NCBI GenBank assembly: GCA_007115975.1
Contig: SKJJ01000050.1
Coordinates: forward strand, 1 to 51,070
Direction of reading: 5' to 3'
From: Chitinispirillum sp.
GTDB taxonomy: Bacteria; Fibrobacterota; Chitinivibrionia; Chitinivibrionales; Chitinispirillaceae
Length of the DNA: 51,070 bases
Shown in pieces: positions 28,080-36,572 of this stretch. The notes under the pieces were generated by a model. It ran no database searches. It saw only the letters and a list, made by a program, of their open reading frames with translations, and was not told the DNA's origin. Each line of letters starts with the position of its first letter. Position 1 is the stretch's first letter. The position numbers were made by a program, and so were the translations under genes.

Positions 28080-28808
28080 TTAATGGCCGCACTCAACTCT
28101 TCTGAGAGAAGAACCACCCGAAGTTGATATTTGTTGTGAAGCACCACCACAGTACTCAAGATCCGATCCACCGCTTAATTTTCCACTAACCATTTCGGAT
28201 GCATTGATCCACGCTCTGCTGCCACCGCTCATCAGCACCGTTACCTCTTTGGCCCCAAGCTCTTTGAGATCAGCCCGGCTGCCACCACTTGCAGTCAGTA
28301 CGAGCAGATCGGTTGCGCCGTCCTGTATCTCTAGCCTGCTGCCACCCGAAAGCACCGCCGAAATATTTTCGTAGGTGAACTTTCCAGTCAGTCGGCTCCC
28401 TCCAGAAAGGGTTATCTGCAGATCGTCACCTGCGGCAAAATCTTCAGCAACAGAAATTTCTGACCCGCCGCTTCCGGTAACATCATTTACATAAGGGGTT
28501 TTAATTGTTGCCCGAAGAGTAACGGATCGGTATGCGTTTCCGCTTAAGAGCCCGATATGCAGTTTATCGCCTCTCTTACTGACACGCAGATATCTTTCCA
28601 GGTTGTCATCGATACTGACTTCTACCGAAAAAGAGTCAGCGCGCTCTATCGTGGCCTCACAGCCATGCCCGAAAGATAGAGCGGTAAAATTCTGGTAATC
28701 GTAGCTGGTGGTGACTGCAACGCCACTGCCCGAAACGGGTACCAGTCCGCAATGAATGTTAAACAGCACCAAAAGCAACAGCGTAACAATTGCCGATAGT
28801 TTTTTCAT
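28080..28808 (-). CDS. DUF2807 (GIN-domain) lipoprotein
   Basis: The 242-residue product has a lipoprotein-type signal (hydrophobic 5-20, then N-I-H-C). A DUF2807/head-GIN beta-helix follows. At least seven S-G-G-S or S-G-S-G-G-S turns recur about every 17-22 residues (LTGKFTYENISAVLSGGS is one rung). Each marks a corner of a right-handed beta-solenoid. Such proteins are surface or periplasmic and of unknown function; the old adhesin label is weak. The ATG at 28808 follows AGGAG by five bases. The frame is open upstream to 29009, but those residues lack signal character. Confidence 0.8.
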   Translation of the reverse strand: MKKLSAIVTLLLLVLFNIHCGLVPVSGSGVAVTTSYDYQNFTALSFGHGCEATIERADSFSVEVSIDDNLERYLRVSKRGDKLHIGLLSGNAYRSVTLRATIKTPYVNDVTGSGGSEISVAEDFAAGDDLQITLSGGSRLTGKFTYENISAVLSGGSRLEIQDGATDLLVLTASGGSRADLKELGAKEVTVLMSGGSRAWINASEMVSGKLSGGSDLEYCGGASQQISTSGGSSLRRVECGH

Positions 28809-29173
28809 AATCACTCCTGTAGTTGATTGAACCTTTTTACCGTAGCAATATTCAGGCCAAAACCGACTTTTGCGATTCCAACGCGGTAGAGTCCAGCCAT
28901 TTAAGACAAGGGGTGTGAAAAACCGCACACACTTGACTGCGTTAGTCACCCGCAGCCTGCTAGGTTTTGAGAAGTCTCCTGAGCCCCCGGTGCTGCTGTC
29001 ATCTTGCACAGAAACACCAGGCTAACCAACAGCATAAACATCCTCTCCAAGGGCCAGTTTTATAAGACATTGCCATTTGACTGAAGTATCGTCAAAAATA
29101 TAGGGAGCCACTATTGTCTGTTTCCTATTTCTGTCTTTGCGTGCCTTGCGGTGAACTCTCTTCTCCTTGGGCC
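28809..29173. other. Intergenic region with short dispersed repeats
   Basis: No gene is supported between the DUF2807 gene and the sigma-54 activator. It contains ACCAGGCTAACCAACAG (29016-29032), related to words at 34462-34476 and 48614-48631, and a CTTTGCGTGCCTTGCGG repeat (29131-29155). No clear terminator follows the sigma-54 activator gene. Confidence 0.4.
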
Positions 29174-30679
29174 TCACCCCTCACATTTCAAGCCATACTT
29201 CTCAACCAGCAATCTCAAACTCTTACGGTCAATGTCAAGAATCTTTGCTGCGTTGGTGAGATTCCCCGGAGACCGCTCCAGTGCATAACTGACCATCTCC
29301 CTGTCCACCGCCTCCCGTGCCTGGCGAAGCGTGGTGTAATTGGGGGAAGCCCCCCCGAGTCCCAGTTCGGTTTTGCCAATAACCGTGCCGGTGGCAGTTA
29401 AGACTGCACGCTGCACCTTATTCTGTATTTCACGCACATTGCCCGGCCATCCGTATACTAAAATCGCCTTTTCTGAATCCTTGCTCAAAGAGAGGCTGCG
29501 CTTTCCAAACTTCTCGCTGTACAAACAGAGAAAAAACCTGGCAAGAAGCAGTGCATCCTCTCCCCGCTGCCGAACAGAGGGAATGGTAACGGGAAACACG
29601 TTGAGCCGGTAAAAAAGATCCTTCCTGAAACGTGCCTGTTCCACCGCCTGTTCCAGATCCACATTGGTGGCTGCAACAATGCGTACATCCACCTTTATCG
29701 GTTTTGATGAGCCCACACGCATTATCTCCCCCTCCTGAAGCGCTCGGAGGAACTGTGCCTGTACGGCCAGCGGAAGTTCCCCTATCTCATCGAGAAAAAG
29801 TGTCCCGCCGCCAGCCTCCTCAAAGTAGCCCTTTCTTGCGGACACCGCTCCTGTAAAGGCCCCCTTTTCATGGCCAAAAAGCTGGCTCTCCATAAGATTC
29901 TCCGGAATGGCGCCACAGTTAACGGCCAGAAAGTTTTTTTCTGCCCGGTTACTAAGGTCGTGAATAATACGGGCCAGACGCTCCTTTCCCGTACCGGTTT
30001 CACCAAAGAGCAAGATGGGAACATCTGCCGGGGCCCCCTGCTCGATAAGGCCCAGACACTGGCGGAATGCATCACTGCCGAAAACAAGGTCATCAAAGCG
30101 TTTCTGCTCCATCCTGTTTTTCAGCTCCTCTATGGTGGCATCACGCTCCTGGAGAAGTTTGGATTTACCTATCAGAGTCGACATCAGTTTTGACAGAAGC
30201 TTAAAACGATCCAGATCATTGAGGGTCAAAGGGTGGCGGTCCGTTCTGCTGTCAAGATACAGAAACACTTCTTTGTTTAAAAACAGAGCCTCATCCGCAG
30301 CGGTGAGCAGAGTGCACAAAACTGAGCGGATATCATTTCTGCAAATCGATTCTGATACATTCAGCTGCTCATCCTCAATGGTGTCGGATATAAGAAGCGG
30401 CTCCTTTTTCTCACGTACCAGATTTATTGCCGTGGTACTGTATGAGGAGCCATCTTCATTGCCGCTCTTTTCAACAATTTCCATGTTGCCCGTTGAGCTC
30501 TGTGCAATTAAAAGCCCCCGTTCACAGTGAAGCACTTTTGTGCAAAGCTCAAGCCCCTGACGAAGGAGGGTCAGGATGTCGGCTTCCTGGGCCATATCGG
30601 CTGTAAGGCGCAGAGCAAGGCTGACCATATCCGCTTGTCGGCTCTCAAGGTCTCTTTCATGCTGCTTGTTTTGGTCCAT
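29174..30679 (-). CDS. Sigma-54-dependent transcriptional activator with a GAF domain
   Basis: The 501-residue protein has a GAF-like sensor (about 25-175) and a complete AAA+ activator core: Walker A GETGTGKE at 226-233, the sigma-54 contact GAFTGA at 273-278, Walker B LFLDEIG at 294-300, and an R-finger region. A Fis-type HTH follows (about 461-496, LTNAAKILDIDRKSLRLLV). There is no receiver domain. It directly follows a Ser/Thr kinase gene (18 bases), so phosphorylation by that kinase or ligand binding to the GAF domain may control it. Target promoters of the -24/-12 type were not identified in this window. Confidence 0.9.
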   Translation of the reverse strand: MDQNKQHERDLESRQADMVSLALRLTADMAQEADILTLLRQGLELCTKVLHCERGLLIAQSSTGNMEIVEKSGNEDGSSYSTTAINLVREKKEPLLISDTIEDEQLNVSESICRNDIRSVLCTLLTAADEALFLNKEVFLYLDSRTDRHPLTLNDLDRFKLLSKLMSTLIGKSKLLQERDATIEELKNRMEQKRFDDLVFGSDAFRQCLGLIEQGAPADVPILLFGETGTGKERLARIIHDLSNRAEKNFLAVNCGAIPENLMESQLFGHEKGAFTGAVSARKGYFEEAGGGTLFLDEIGELPLAVQAQFLRALQEGEIMRVGSSKPIKVDVRIVAATNVDLEQAVEQARFRKDLFYRLNVFPVTIPSVRQRGEDALLLARFFLCLYSEKFGKRSLSLSKDSEKAILVYGWPGNVREIQNKVQRAVLTATGTVIGKTELGLGGASPNYTTLRQAREAVDREMVSYALERSPGNLTNAAKILDIDRKSLRLLVEKYGLKCEG

Positions 30680-30697
30680 GTAGTAATCCTGCAGTCT

Positions 30698-32065
30698 CTA
30701 AAGGTTCCATTGCCATTTCTGATATGGCATAATATTTATCTCTTTGGAAAGTACGGTTCCGTCACTGCGATAGACGTTGAGATCGTGAAGCCCGGGAGTA
30801 ACGGTAAACAGGGTCTCATCCCCGTCTGCGGAGACACTCATGGTATCGCCGTTTAGCACAAACGTATCACCTTCAAGGGTGCCATTTACAATCACAACTC
30901 CGGTCTTTAGTTCAGACACCCCCTGTACAAGTGGCATCGGCTCATTATCATCTGCCTGTCCGGCATCCGATCTGCCAAGAGTTTTTGCCAGATTAGTGCT
31001 TAGCATCTGCTCCTGCAGCAGTAAGAAGGGTTCTTCGGATACCACTTGTGTGGAGGAGTAGTACGATAGTAAATAAGCTGCGGCTGTAACTGCCAAAATC
31101 GCGCCGGCAGCTCCAAGGCATATTTTCTTCACCACTTTTCTGCGGTGAAAAAAGGAGAGAGGAGAGGGCTGCTTGTTGCCCGGTTGCAAAATCACGGGCA
31201 GAACACTGTTTTTTGCATCACCGCCAAACATCTCCCGGATTTTTACCGTACCGCCACTGCCGGTGCCCCGAACAATCTCAGAAAGAGTATCGTGTACCTC
31301 TTCCATGGACGGACGACCTGAGCGCTGCTTATTGAGACATTTCATCGCAAGCGCGGCAACCGGTTCGTAGCACTTTTGCGCAACAGCCGGAGCCGGCGGG
31401 TTCTCATTGAGCACCTTATATGAAATCTCACCAATCGATTCTCCTGTAAAGGGAGGTGAGCCGCTGAGCACCTCATATAGTACACACCCAAGAGAGTAGG
31501 TATCGGCACGGTTATCGATATCAGCCGGTGAAATCATGACTTCGGGTGCCATATAGGCCAACGTTCCTATGGCGGAGCTGGTGGATTGGGTGGTCATCTC
31601 TTTTTGAAGCAGTGCAAGGCCGAAATCTGCCAGCTTTATCTGAGCACTCTTTGAGAGAAAAATATTGGCCGGTTTTATATCTCTGTGGATGATGTTGTGT
31701 TTATGGGCATAGCTTAGAGCACAGCAGACCCTTTCCATCACCAGCACCGATGACTCAAGCGGGATATTCTCCCTGAGGGCCGTATCAAAACTTACCCCAT
31801 CGATAAACTCCATCACTATGTAGTAACTTCCCGAAAAGTGGGCGTAGTCATAAATGGAGATTATATTGTCGTGACTCAGTGTTGCCATTGCCTGTGCTTC
31901 ACGCCCGAAACGGATAATCTCATTGCGGCTCTGCGCCCGGTGTGGGCAGAGGGATTTGATAGCTACGGTTCGCCCGAGAGATTTCTGGCGGGCACGGTAA
32001 ACCGAACCGAACCCGCCGGCTCCGATCATGACAAGGTCTTCGTAGTCATTGATTGAAAAAGCCAT
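30698..32065 (-). CDS. Membrane-anchored Ser/Thr protein kinase
   Basis: The 455-residue Hanks-type kinase has the Gly-rich loop GAGGFGSVY (15-23), ATP-binding K37, an HRD catalytic loop (IHRDIKPANIF), the DFG motif (ADFGLA), and an activation segment ending GTLAYMAPE. A Ser/Thr-rich linker, one TM helix at about 305-325 (AAGAILAVTAAAYLL) and an extracytoplasmic domain of about 110 residues resembling a PEGA or beta-sandwich module follow. The ATG at 32065 has GGAG five bases upstream; a GTG 15 bases earlier would overlap that site. It lies between a TPR lipoprotein and the sigma-54 activator, a layout that suggests an envelope-to-promoter pathway. Confidence 0.9.
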   Translation of the reverse strand: MAFSINDYEDLVMIGAGGFGSVYRARQKSLGRTVAIKSLCPHRAQSRNEIIRFGREAQAMATLSHDNIISIYDYAHFSGSYYIVMEFIDGVSFDTALRENIPLESSVLVMERVCCALSYAHKHNIIHRDIKPANIFLSKSAQIKLADFGLALLQKEMTTQSTSSAIGTLAYMAPEVMISPADIDNRADTYSLGCVLYEVLSGSPPFTGESIGEISYKVLNENPPAPAVAQKCYEPVAALAMKCLNKQRSGRPSMEEVHDTLSEIVRGTGSGGTVKIREMFGGDAKNSVLPVILQPGNKQPSPLSFFHRRKVVKKICLGAAGAILAVTAAAYLLSYYSSTQVVSEEPFLLLQEQMLSTNLAKTLGRSDAGQADDNEPMPLVQGVSELKTGVVIVNGTLEGDTFVLNGDTMSVSADGDETLFTVTPGLHDLNVYRSDGTVLSKEINIMPYQKWQWNL

Positions 32066-32098
32066 CGGTTCTCCAAACACTGCAGGTTAACTGTTTTT

Positions 32099-32788
32099 TT
32101 ACTGCCCGACCCGGTCTGCTGCACGGTTGAACCAGGTTTGGAAATGTACATTGCCGCTATCGAGTAAGAGTGCCTGCTGAAAATGCTTTTTTGCAGATGC
32201 GAAATCACCCATTGCCCAGGCAGCGGCACCAAGATTAAAGTGGGCGATTGCATAATCGGACTGAAGTGCAATGATGCGTTTATAGCTAAGTGTGGCATTG
32301 GTAAAGTCCCCGGCTTGGTGGTAGATCGCCCCCAACAGATTGAGCGCCTTTAGAAGAGTGTTGTCGTAGCTCAAAGCCTGCTCAAGCCTTGGGATCGCAG
32401 CGCCGTTATCGCCCCGTTTTTTGTACTGCGCCCCTAAGTTGAAATGGAGAATCGCCAGCGTCTTTTCCATCTCATTGGAATGTTTCAGCCTGGAAGCAAG
32501 TGTGGTATGATATATGGCAGGGTACCAGTCTGCAGGTGTTGCAAGGTCAAGTTCTGTTTTATAGATCGCTTCGGCACAATGGGACATTCCAAGACCGTAA
32601 TGGGCGGCAAAGCTGGTGGGGTCCTGTTTTATCGCAAGAAAGTAACGTTCTCTGGCATTGAGAAAATCGCCAAACTCCATCAGCTCCTGTGCCATTTTTA
32701 CGTGGTCCTCACCACAGCTTATCACAAAAAGCGGCAGCACAGAGATGAAGACGAGTTTTAGTATTACGTGAGCACTCTTTTTTTTCAT
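32099..32788 (-). CDS. TPR-repeat lipoprotein
   Basis: The 229-residue protein has a lipoprotein signal (V-I-S-C, cysteine about 25) and five or more tetratricopeptide repeats. The clearest are FGDFLNARERYFLAIKQDP, YKKRGDNGAAIPRLEQALSYD, YHQAGDFTNATLSYKRIIALQ and AWAMGDFASAKKHFQQALLLD. TPR proteins act as scaffolds in envelope complexes. It lies 33 bases before the kinase gene on the same strand and may be an input partner. No ribosome site is evident before the ATG, so the start is less certain than the frame. Confidence 0.85.
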   Translation of the reverse strand: MKKKSAHVILKLVFISVLPLFVISCGEDHVKMAQELMEFGDFLNARERYFLAIKQDPTSFAAHYGLGMSHCAEAIYKTELDLATPADWYPAIYHTTLASRLKHSNEMEKTLAILHFNLGAQYKKRGDNGAAIPRLEQALSYDNTLLKALNLLGAIYHQAGDFTNATLSYKRIIALQSDYAIAHFNLGAAAWAMGDFASAKKHFQQALLLDSGNVHFQTWFNRAADRVGQ

Positions 32789-32888
32789 TATCTATACAGA
32801 CGTTTAAAAGGGTGATATGCGCTACGGCTTTATTGCGGGTGAAATACCACCGTTGATCTGTGCGGTTAATTAGCCTAAAAAAATTACA

Positions 32889-33054
32889 ACGCGGAGTTCG
32901 CAGAGGACGCGGAGAAAACAAGTGTGTTATCCGCAGCCCCGCAGAGCAATTGCAGGACAAAGGACGAGGAGGGGAAATATGGTTTATAGGTAAATGTCTC
33001 CCTCCCTCATTTCCCAAACCCTATTATTTTCTCTGCGCTCTTATCTCTGCGTTT
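32889..33054. repeat. Inverted pair of CTCTGCG/CGCGGAG repeats, MITE-like
   Basis: AACGCGGAGTTCGCAGAGGACGCGGAG (about 32888-32914) and a reverse-oriented TTTTCTCTGCGCTCTTATCTCTGCGTT stretch (33029-33054) enclose about 115 bases without a gene. Related words occur in four other gaps. The pair could fold into a long hairpin and may be a non-autonomous repeat. Confidence 0.4.
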
Positions 33055-33086
33055 TATAGCTATCTCTCACGGTCAAAACAACACTA

Positions 33087-34154
33087 TCAAAGAATAAAGG
33101 AAAAAGCTGCATTTATCATTATGATCACAAAAATGCACGTTACCACACTGGCCGTTGTTTCCCGGCCCACCGCTTCGGCCCCTCCCCTCACCTTAAAGCC
33201 ATAGTAGGAACCAATCCATATAATAAGCCACGAGAACACCAGTGATTTAAAAAATCCTGCAAATACATCCCTGAAATGGAGGTGTTTAAGAAGTTCTGTC
33301 CAGTAGAGCATCGGGGTTAAGTCAAGATAGATCAGTGCAACAAAAAAGCCCCCCAGAATACCGGCTGCGGTTGCAAGACCGGAGAGCAGCGGCATGGTAA
33401 CCGAGATAGCCCAGAACTTTGGTACCACCACAAACTGGATCGGATTTATGCCCATTGTATGCAGAGCATCCAACTCCTCCCCTACCCCCATGGTGGCAAT
33501 TTCTGCTGTTGTCGCACTACCAGTACGCCCGGCCAGAATCACCGCAGTGAGCAGAGGGCCAAGTTCCCGGATAAAGGTTATGCCGATAATCGGGGCAAGA
33601 AACACCCCCGCACCATAGGTTTTAAGTTGAATAGCACTTTGGATAGCGAGTACAACTCCCACAAGAAAGGAGAGCAGGGAAACTATAAGTATGGCCCTGA
33701 ACCCCAGCTGATACATCTCTTCACTCAATGCACCCTTTTTAAAATCTCTGCGGCGAAACACCCCGATGCTTCCCCAGTAAGCCATCTCCACAAACACCGA
33801 CAGTGCCTGGAGTCCGCAATTGCAGGCATTTATCGTGTTGTCTCCAACATTTACAAAAATTCCATGGAGCGATTTGGACTCCGGCTTTTCACTTTTGAGA
33901 GGAGAATACTTGAATTCCCGGACAATATGCGGGGGTACATCCCTTAGGACCAGCTCTCCATTGCCCTCTTTGTGCAGTTTTTGGAGCAAATTGAGAAAAC
34001 AGACTCCGGCAGAATCGATCTTTTGCGTCTCTGAAAAATCCAGTATCGTTCTGGAGTTATACGTTTTTTCAATCAGACCACACGATTCGATCCACGTGCG
34101 GTCCAGAAACCGAGGGACCTTTATAAGTCGCTCTTCAGTTTCTGACTTTTGCAT
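33087..34154 (-). CDS. STAS-MlaE-type permease
   Basis: The 355-residue protein has a STAS domain at about 1-90 (TILDFSETQKIDSAGVCFLN) fused to an MlaE/YrbE-type permease (about 120-355) with five or six TM helices and the signature GITFIRELGPLLTAVILAGRTGSATTAE. In the Mla pathway this permease pairs with an MlaF ATPase and an MlaD substrate-binding protein for phospholipid transport. Neither gene is nearby, so partners are encoded elsewhere. GAGGG precedes the ATG by about six bases. N-terminal STAS fusion is known for part of this family. Confidence 0.9.
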   Translation of the reverse strand: MQKSETEERLIKVPRFLDRTWIESCGLIEKTYNSRTILDFSETQKIDSAGVCFLNLLQKLHKEGNGELVLRDVPPHIVREFKYSPLKSEKPESKSLHGIFVNVGDNTINACNCGLQALSVFVEMAYWGSIGVFRRRDFKKGALSEEMYQLGFRAILIVSLLSFLVGVVLAIQSAIQLKTYGAGVFLAPIIGITFIRELGPLLTAVILAGRTGSATTAEIATMGVGEELDALHTMGINPIQFVVVPKFWAISVTMPLLSGLATAAGILGGFFVALIYLDLTPMLYWTELLKHLHFRDVFAGFFKSLVFSWLIIWIGSYYGFKVRGGAEAVGRETTASVVTCIFVIIMINAAFSFIL

Positions 34155-34245
34155 AGTGTGCCCTCAAATCACTTTTGGGGTGTAAAACAAAAAAAAATGG
34201 TACCGGCTAAATATCAGCACCTTGAAGATCGTATTTGGTTTTGCG

Positions 34246-34269
34246 ACCGGGCTGGCACCCCGGTTTTTT
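34246..34269 (+). terminator. Rho-independent terminator without an upstream plus-strand gene
   Basis: ACCGGG (34246-34251) and CCCGGT (34259-34264) form a perfect 6-bp stem with a 7-base loop, followed by TTTTTT. It is a textbook plus-strand terminator, but the nearest upstream gene lies on the minus strand. It could end a small RNA, or transcripts running antisense to the permease. Confidence 0.5.
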
Positions 34270-34347
34270 ACTTGGAACATAAAAATACATGAGTGCTTGA
34301 GGATGGTGCCACGGAACAGGAAAATAATGTGTAAGGGGAAGTTATCA

Positions 34348-34377
34348 TTGACGTTTAGGGACTCCCTTGTGTATACT
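34348..34377 (+). promoter_or_regulatory. Candidate strong promoter before a micro-ORF
   Basis: TTGACG (34348-34353) and TATACT (34372-34377) with an 18-base spacer match the consensus boxes at 5/6 each. Transcription would start near 34384, about 30 bases before the ATG of the 8-codon ORF at 34414. Confidence 0.4.
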
Positions 34378-34413
34378 TGTTGATATTGAACACGCCCAAA
34401 AAAAGGGAGAGTC

Positions 34414-34440
34414 ATGACAAGGTGTAACTCTTTGCATTAA
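34414..34440 (+). CDS. Possible 8-residue micro-ORF (leader-peptide-like)
   Basis: ATG follows GGGAGAG by a few bases and encodes M-T-R-C-N-S-L-H then TAA. A second 8-codon frame of the same length with the same N-S-L-H-stop ending lies at 48639-48665; the shared Leu codon and stop differ only synonymously (TTG/CTG, TAA/TGA). This could be a leader peptide upstream of the zinc-finger gene at 34628, or a diverged repeat. Confidence 0.25.
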   Translation: MTRCNSLH

Positions 34441-34507
34441 AACAACATAAGCTACCTGCTGACCCAAGCTTAACCAGACGCTCATTTTACGAAACTATAC
34501 TATTTAT

Positions 34508-34536
34508 TTGCTTTTGTGTTCAATTGTCGATATATT
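34508..34536 (+). promoter_or_regulatory. Candidate promoter of the double zinc-motif gene
   Basis: TTGCTT (34508-34513) and TATATT (34531-34536) have a 17-base spacer (3/6 and 5/6 matches). An overlapping TTGTGT with TATAAC (16-base spacer) is an alternative. Start near 34543 gives an 85-base leader. Confidence 0.35.
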
Positions 34537-34627
34537 ATAACCCGGCAGACATCAAGAAACGTTAGCTTTTTTTGCAGTTTAAATTTCCACCTACTCATTC
34601 TCTTTTCAGTTTCGGAGGACTCCACTA

Positions 34628-35065
34628 ATGCAATTACCAAAATCAAGGCGACGTCAGAAACTTCGGGAAAAAAAATGTCTCTACCCCGGATGCGGCAAGA
34701 TCTTTTTTGGGATCCATATCTCAAAGTACTGCCCTGAACACCGGCAGGATCGTTATCGCATCAGAAAAAGAACAAAGCCTGAGGATGTAAATATAAAAAA
34801 CCAGACCTTTAAGCACAACTATACCGAAGTGGTAACAATGGTAATGAACTGTGCGCTTGAGGACTGTGAGCATCAATTCGAGGTTAAAATCTACCCCAGA
34901 CAGTTTATATACCCTAAATACTGCCCTGAACACCGCAATGAGTACAAGCGAATTCGTCATCTCCAGCAGATCGGGCGCGAAGATTTGATCGAGCAGATGA
35001 AACGTGAGGGTGACAGTTTTGAACTGGATCAGGAGAGTATCCAGGATGTTGAAAATGTAGCCTGA
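34628..35065 (+). CDS. Small basic protein with a duplicated C-x4-C...C-x2-H zinc-binding motif
   Basis: The 145-residue protein has two homologous zinc sites: C17-x4-C22 with C35-x2-H38, and C75-x4-C80 with C99-x2-H102. Both end in K-Y-C-P-E-H-R followed by basic Y-R/K-R-I-R residues, showing internal duplication. The N-terminus is very basic. I do not recognise a named family. Nucleic-acid binding is plausible from the charge and zinc sites, but is inference. GGAGG precedes the ATG by seven bases. A strong terminator follows, so it is probably a single-gene transcript. Confidence 0.75.
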   Translation: MQLPKSRRRQKLREKKCLYPGCGKIFFGIHISKYCPEHRQDRYRIRKRTKPEDVNIKNQTFKHNYTEVVTMVMNCALEDCEHQFEVKIYPRQFIYPKYCPEHRNEYKRIRHLQQIGREDLIEQMKREGDSFELDQESIQDVENVA

Positions 35066-35091
35066 TCTCTTTTTTAGGAGCTGGTTTTTTG

Positions 35092-35121
35092 AACGGATGT
35101 CCATGACTGGATATCCGTTTT
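35092..35121 (+). terminator. Rho-independent terminator after the zinc-motif gene
   Basis: A 12-bp stem, AACGGATGTCCA (35092-35103) with TGGATATCCGTT (35108-35119), has one G-T pair and loop TGAC, followed by T-rich sequence. It ends the gene stopping at 35065. Confidence 0.75.
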
Positions 35122-35198
35122 CTGTTTAATGGACAGTTGGGGAACCCCGCCGTTATCAGCCGGACTCCTGTGGGACTGCCAGAATACAGCTGTTTTAA

Positions 35199-35231
35199 TC
35201 TCCGCGTCCTCATTCTCCGCGTCCTCTGTGT
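35199..35231. repeat. CTCCGCGTCCTC dispersed repeat
   Basis: Two tandem CTCCGCGTCCTC words are followed by TGTG. They resemble words at 3785-3810, 29131-29155, 32889-32917 and 33029-33054. All copies are intergenic. Confidence 0.5.
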
Positions 35232-35311
35232 TTAAACTCACCCCCCACCGGGCAATTATAACCGTTACACCTTTAACCTACCGGATAAAACGCTTGGAAG
35301 GTCTGTTGTAA

Positions 35312-35342
35312 TTGTAAATGCATCGTTGAGTTTAGGTATAAT
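35312..35342 (+). promoter_or_regulatory. Candidate promoter of the acyltransferase-diadenylate cyclase-pgi operon
   Basis: A perfect TATAAT (35337-35342) is preceded by TTGTAA (35312-35317) with a long 19-base spacer. Start near 35350 leaves an 86-base leader before the ATG at 35436, which argues against the TTG at 35358 as start codon. Confidence 0.4.
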
Positions 35343-35435
35343 ACTGTAAAATTCACTTTGGATTTTCCTCTTCAGATCCTATTTTTTTACTCTATACTTA
35401 ATGAATTAACTTTCTTTTGGTGGAAATCTCTTTAT

Positions 35436-36572
35436 ATGAAAACGTATCATCAGTCTGTTATCAGGGTCAGTGAAGGCGTGGCCCGTTTCTTCAACACTGT
35501 ATTTACAAAGATTACCATAGACGGTCCGGTGCTTGACGCCCAGGAGCTGCAGCAGAATCCATTGATGATAGTGAGCACCCACAGAAGCCACATAGACTAC
35601 TTCTTTGCGGGCAAAATGATGTATTTCAAAGGGTTCCGAAACCTTCGATTTGCAGCAGGAGACAATCTTACAAAGCTTCCCTACATTGGCCCCCGGTTCA
35701 GAAATTTTGGGGCGTTTGCCGTTTCAAGGGAGAATGGATTTAAGCGCAGCTACATCCGCAATCTCTGCAATGATGTGATAAAAATGATGGATGGAGGGGA
35801 CATTGTGCTGGTCTTTCCCGAGGGAGGGCGAAGTTACACGGGAAGTATGCTTGAGATCAGGGGTGGGATTCTTAACTCCGCGATTCTTCTACAGGCCAGA
35901 AACCCGCACAAAGATGTGCGTATTCTTCCCATGTCCATTTCCTATGAGTGCGCTCCTGATGTGCCCTGGTTTTCCCTTCTTCTCAGGGGTAAAAAATTCA
36001 GGGACCGGTCGAATCCTGCTCTGAAAAGATTTTTGGGGAGTGTTTACTATTTTGGCGCCGATTTACTTGCCTTTATGCCCATTTTTTTATACCGGATATT
36101 CCGAAGCAATTATGGTGAGATTTACAGCGATTACATGGAGCCACTTTTGGTTAAGGATCTCATCGATATCGAGGGCAACAAAAACTGCAACGCCAAAGAT
36201 GAATTTTTTGCTCACCGGGAATCGCTTAAGCTGCTCAGCAACAAGGTATATGCACACTTTATCTCTCTTTACAGAATACTTCCCATGCATCTGGTGGCTG
36301 CAGCCCTGCTTTTTCAGAAAAAGGGTACGATCGACTTGACAATTCTAGAAAACAGAGTAAAAGAGGTGTATAGTGAAGCTGCTCAGAAGGGGTTAAATAT
36401 CAAGTCTGTTGCGGATCTTAGTGCAGATCAGATGGTTGCAAAAGGGTTACAACAGCTCCGCAGGTACAAGGCCGTTGGCAAAAAGGCAAATCGCTACTAT
36501 ATCAAAAAAGCAGAAATAGTACACTACTGTGCATCGGTTCTCAACGTTCCCCAAGAGGTGCAGCCACAATGA
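35436..36572 (+). CDS. PlsB-like glycerol-3-phosphate/lysophospholipid acyltransferase
   Basis: The 378-residue protein has an acyltransferase domain with the H-x4-D motif (H49-D54, STHRSHIDY), a GDNL/FAVSR motif II region, FPEGGRS (motif III, about 143-149) and a later P-x-S-I-S-Y-E motif. This fits a GPAT/DHAPAT-type enzyme (PlsB group) that acylates glycerol-3-phosphate in the inner membrane, though at half the length of E. coli PlsB. The ATG at 35436 has GGTGGA about 11 bases upstream. The frame is open back to a TTG at 35358. It overlaps the next gene by four bases (ATGA). Confidence 0.85.
   Translation: MKTYHQSVIRVSEGVARFFNTVFTKITIDGPVLDAQELQQNPLMIVSTHRSHIDYFFAGKMMYFKGFRNLRFAAGDNLTKLPYIGPRFRNFGAFAVSRENGFKRSYIRNLCNDVIKMMDGGDIVLVFPEGGRSYTGSMLEIRGGILNSAILLQARNPHKDVRILPMSISYECAPDVPWFSLLLRGKKFRDRSNPALKRFLGSVYYFGADLLAFMPIFLYRIFRSNYGEIYSDYMEPLLVKDLIDIEGNKNCNAKDEFFAHRESLKLLSNKVYAHFISLYRILPMHLVAAALLFQKKGTIDLTILENRVKEVYSEAAQKGLNIKSVADLSADQMVAKGLQQLRRYKAVGKKANRYYIKKAEIVHYCASVLNVPQEVQPQ

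Noticed and set aside
34164-34415. 83-codon minus-strand frame in the intergenic region
   Set aside because: It overlaps a terminator and promoter on the other strand and has no Shine-Dalgarno or family signal.
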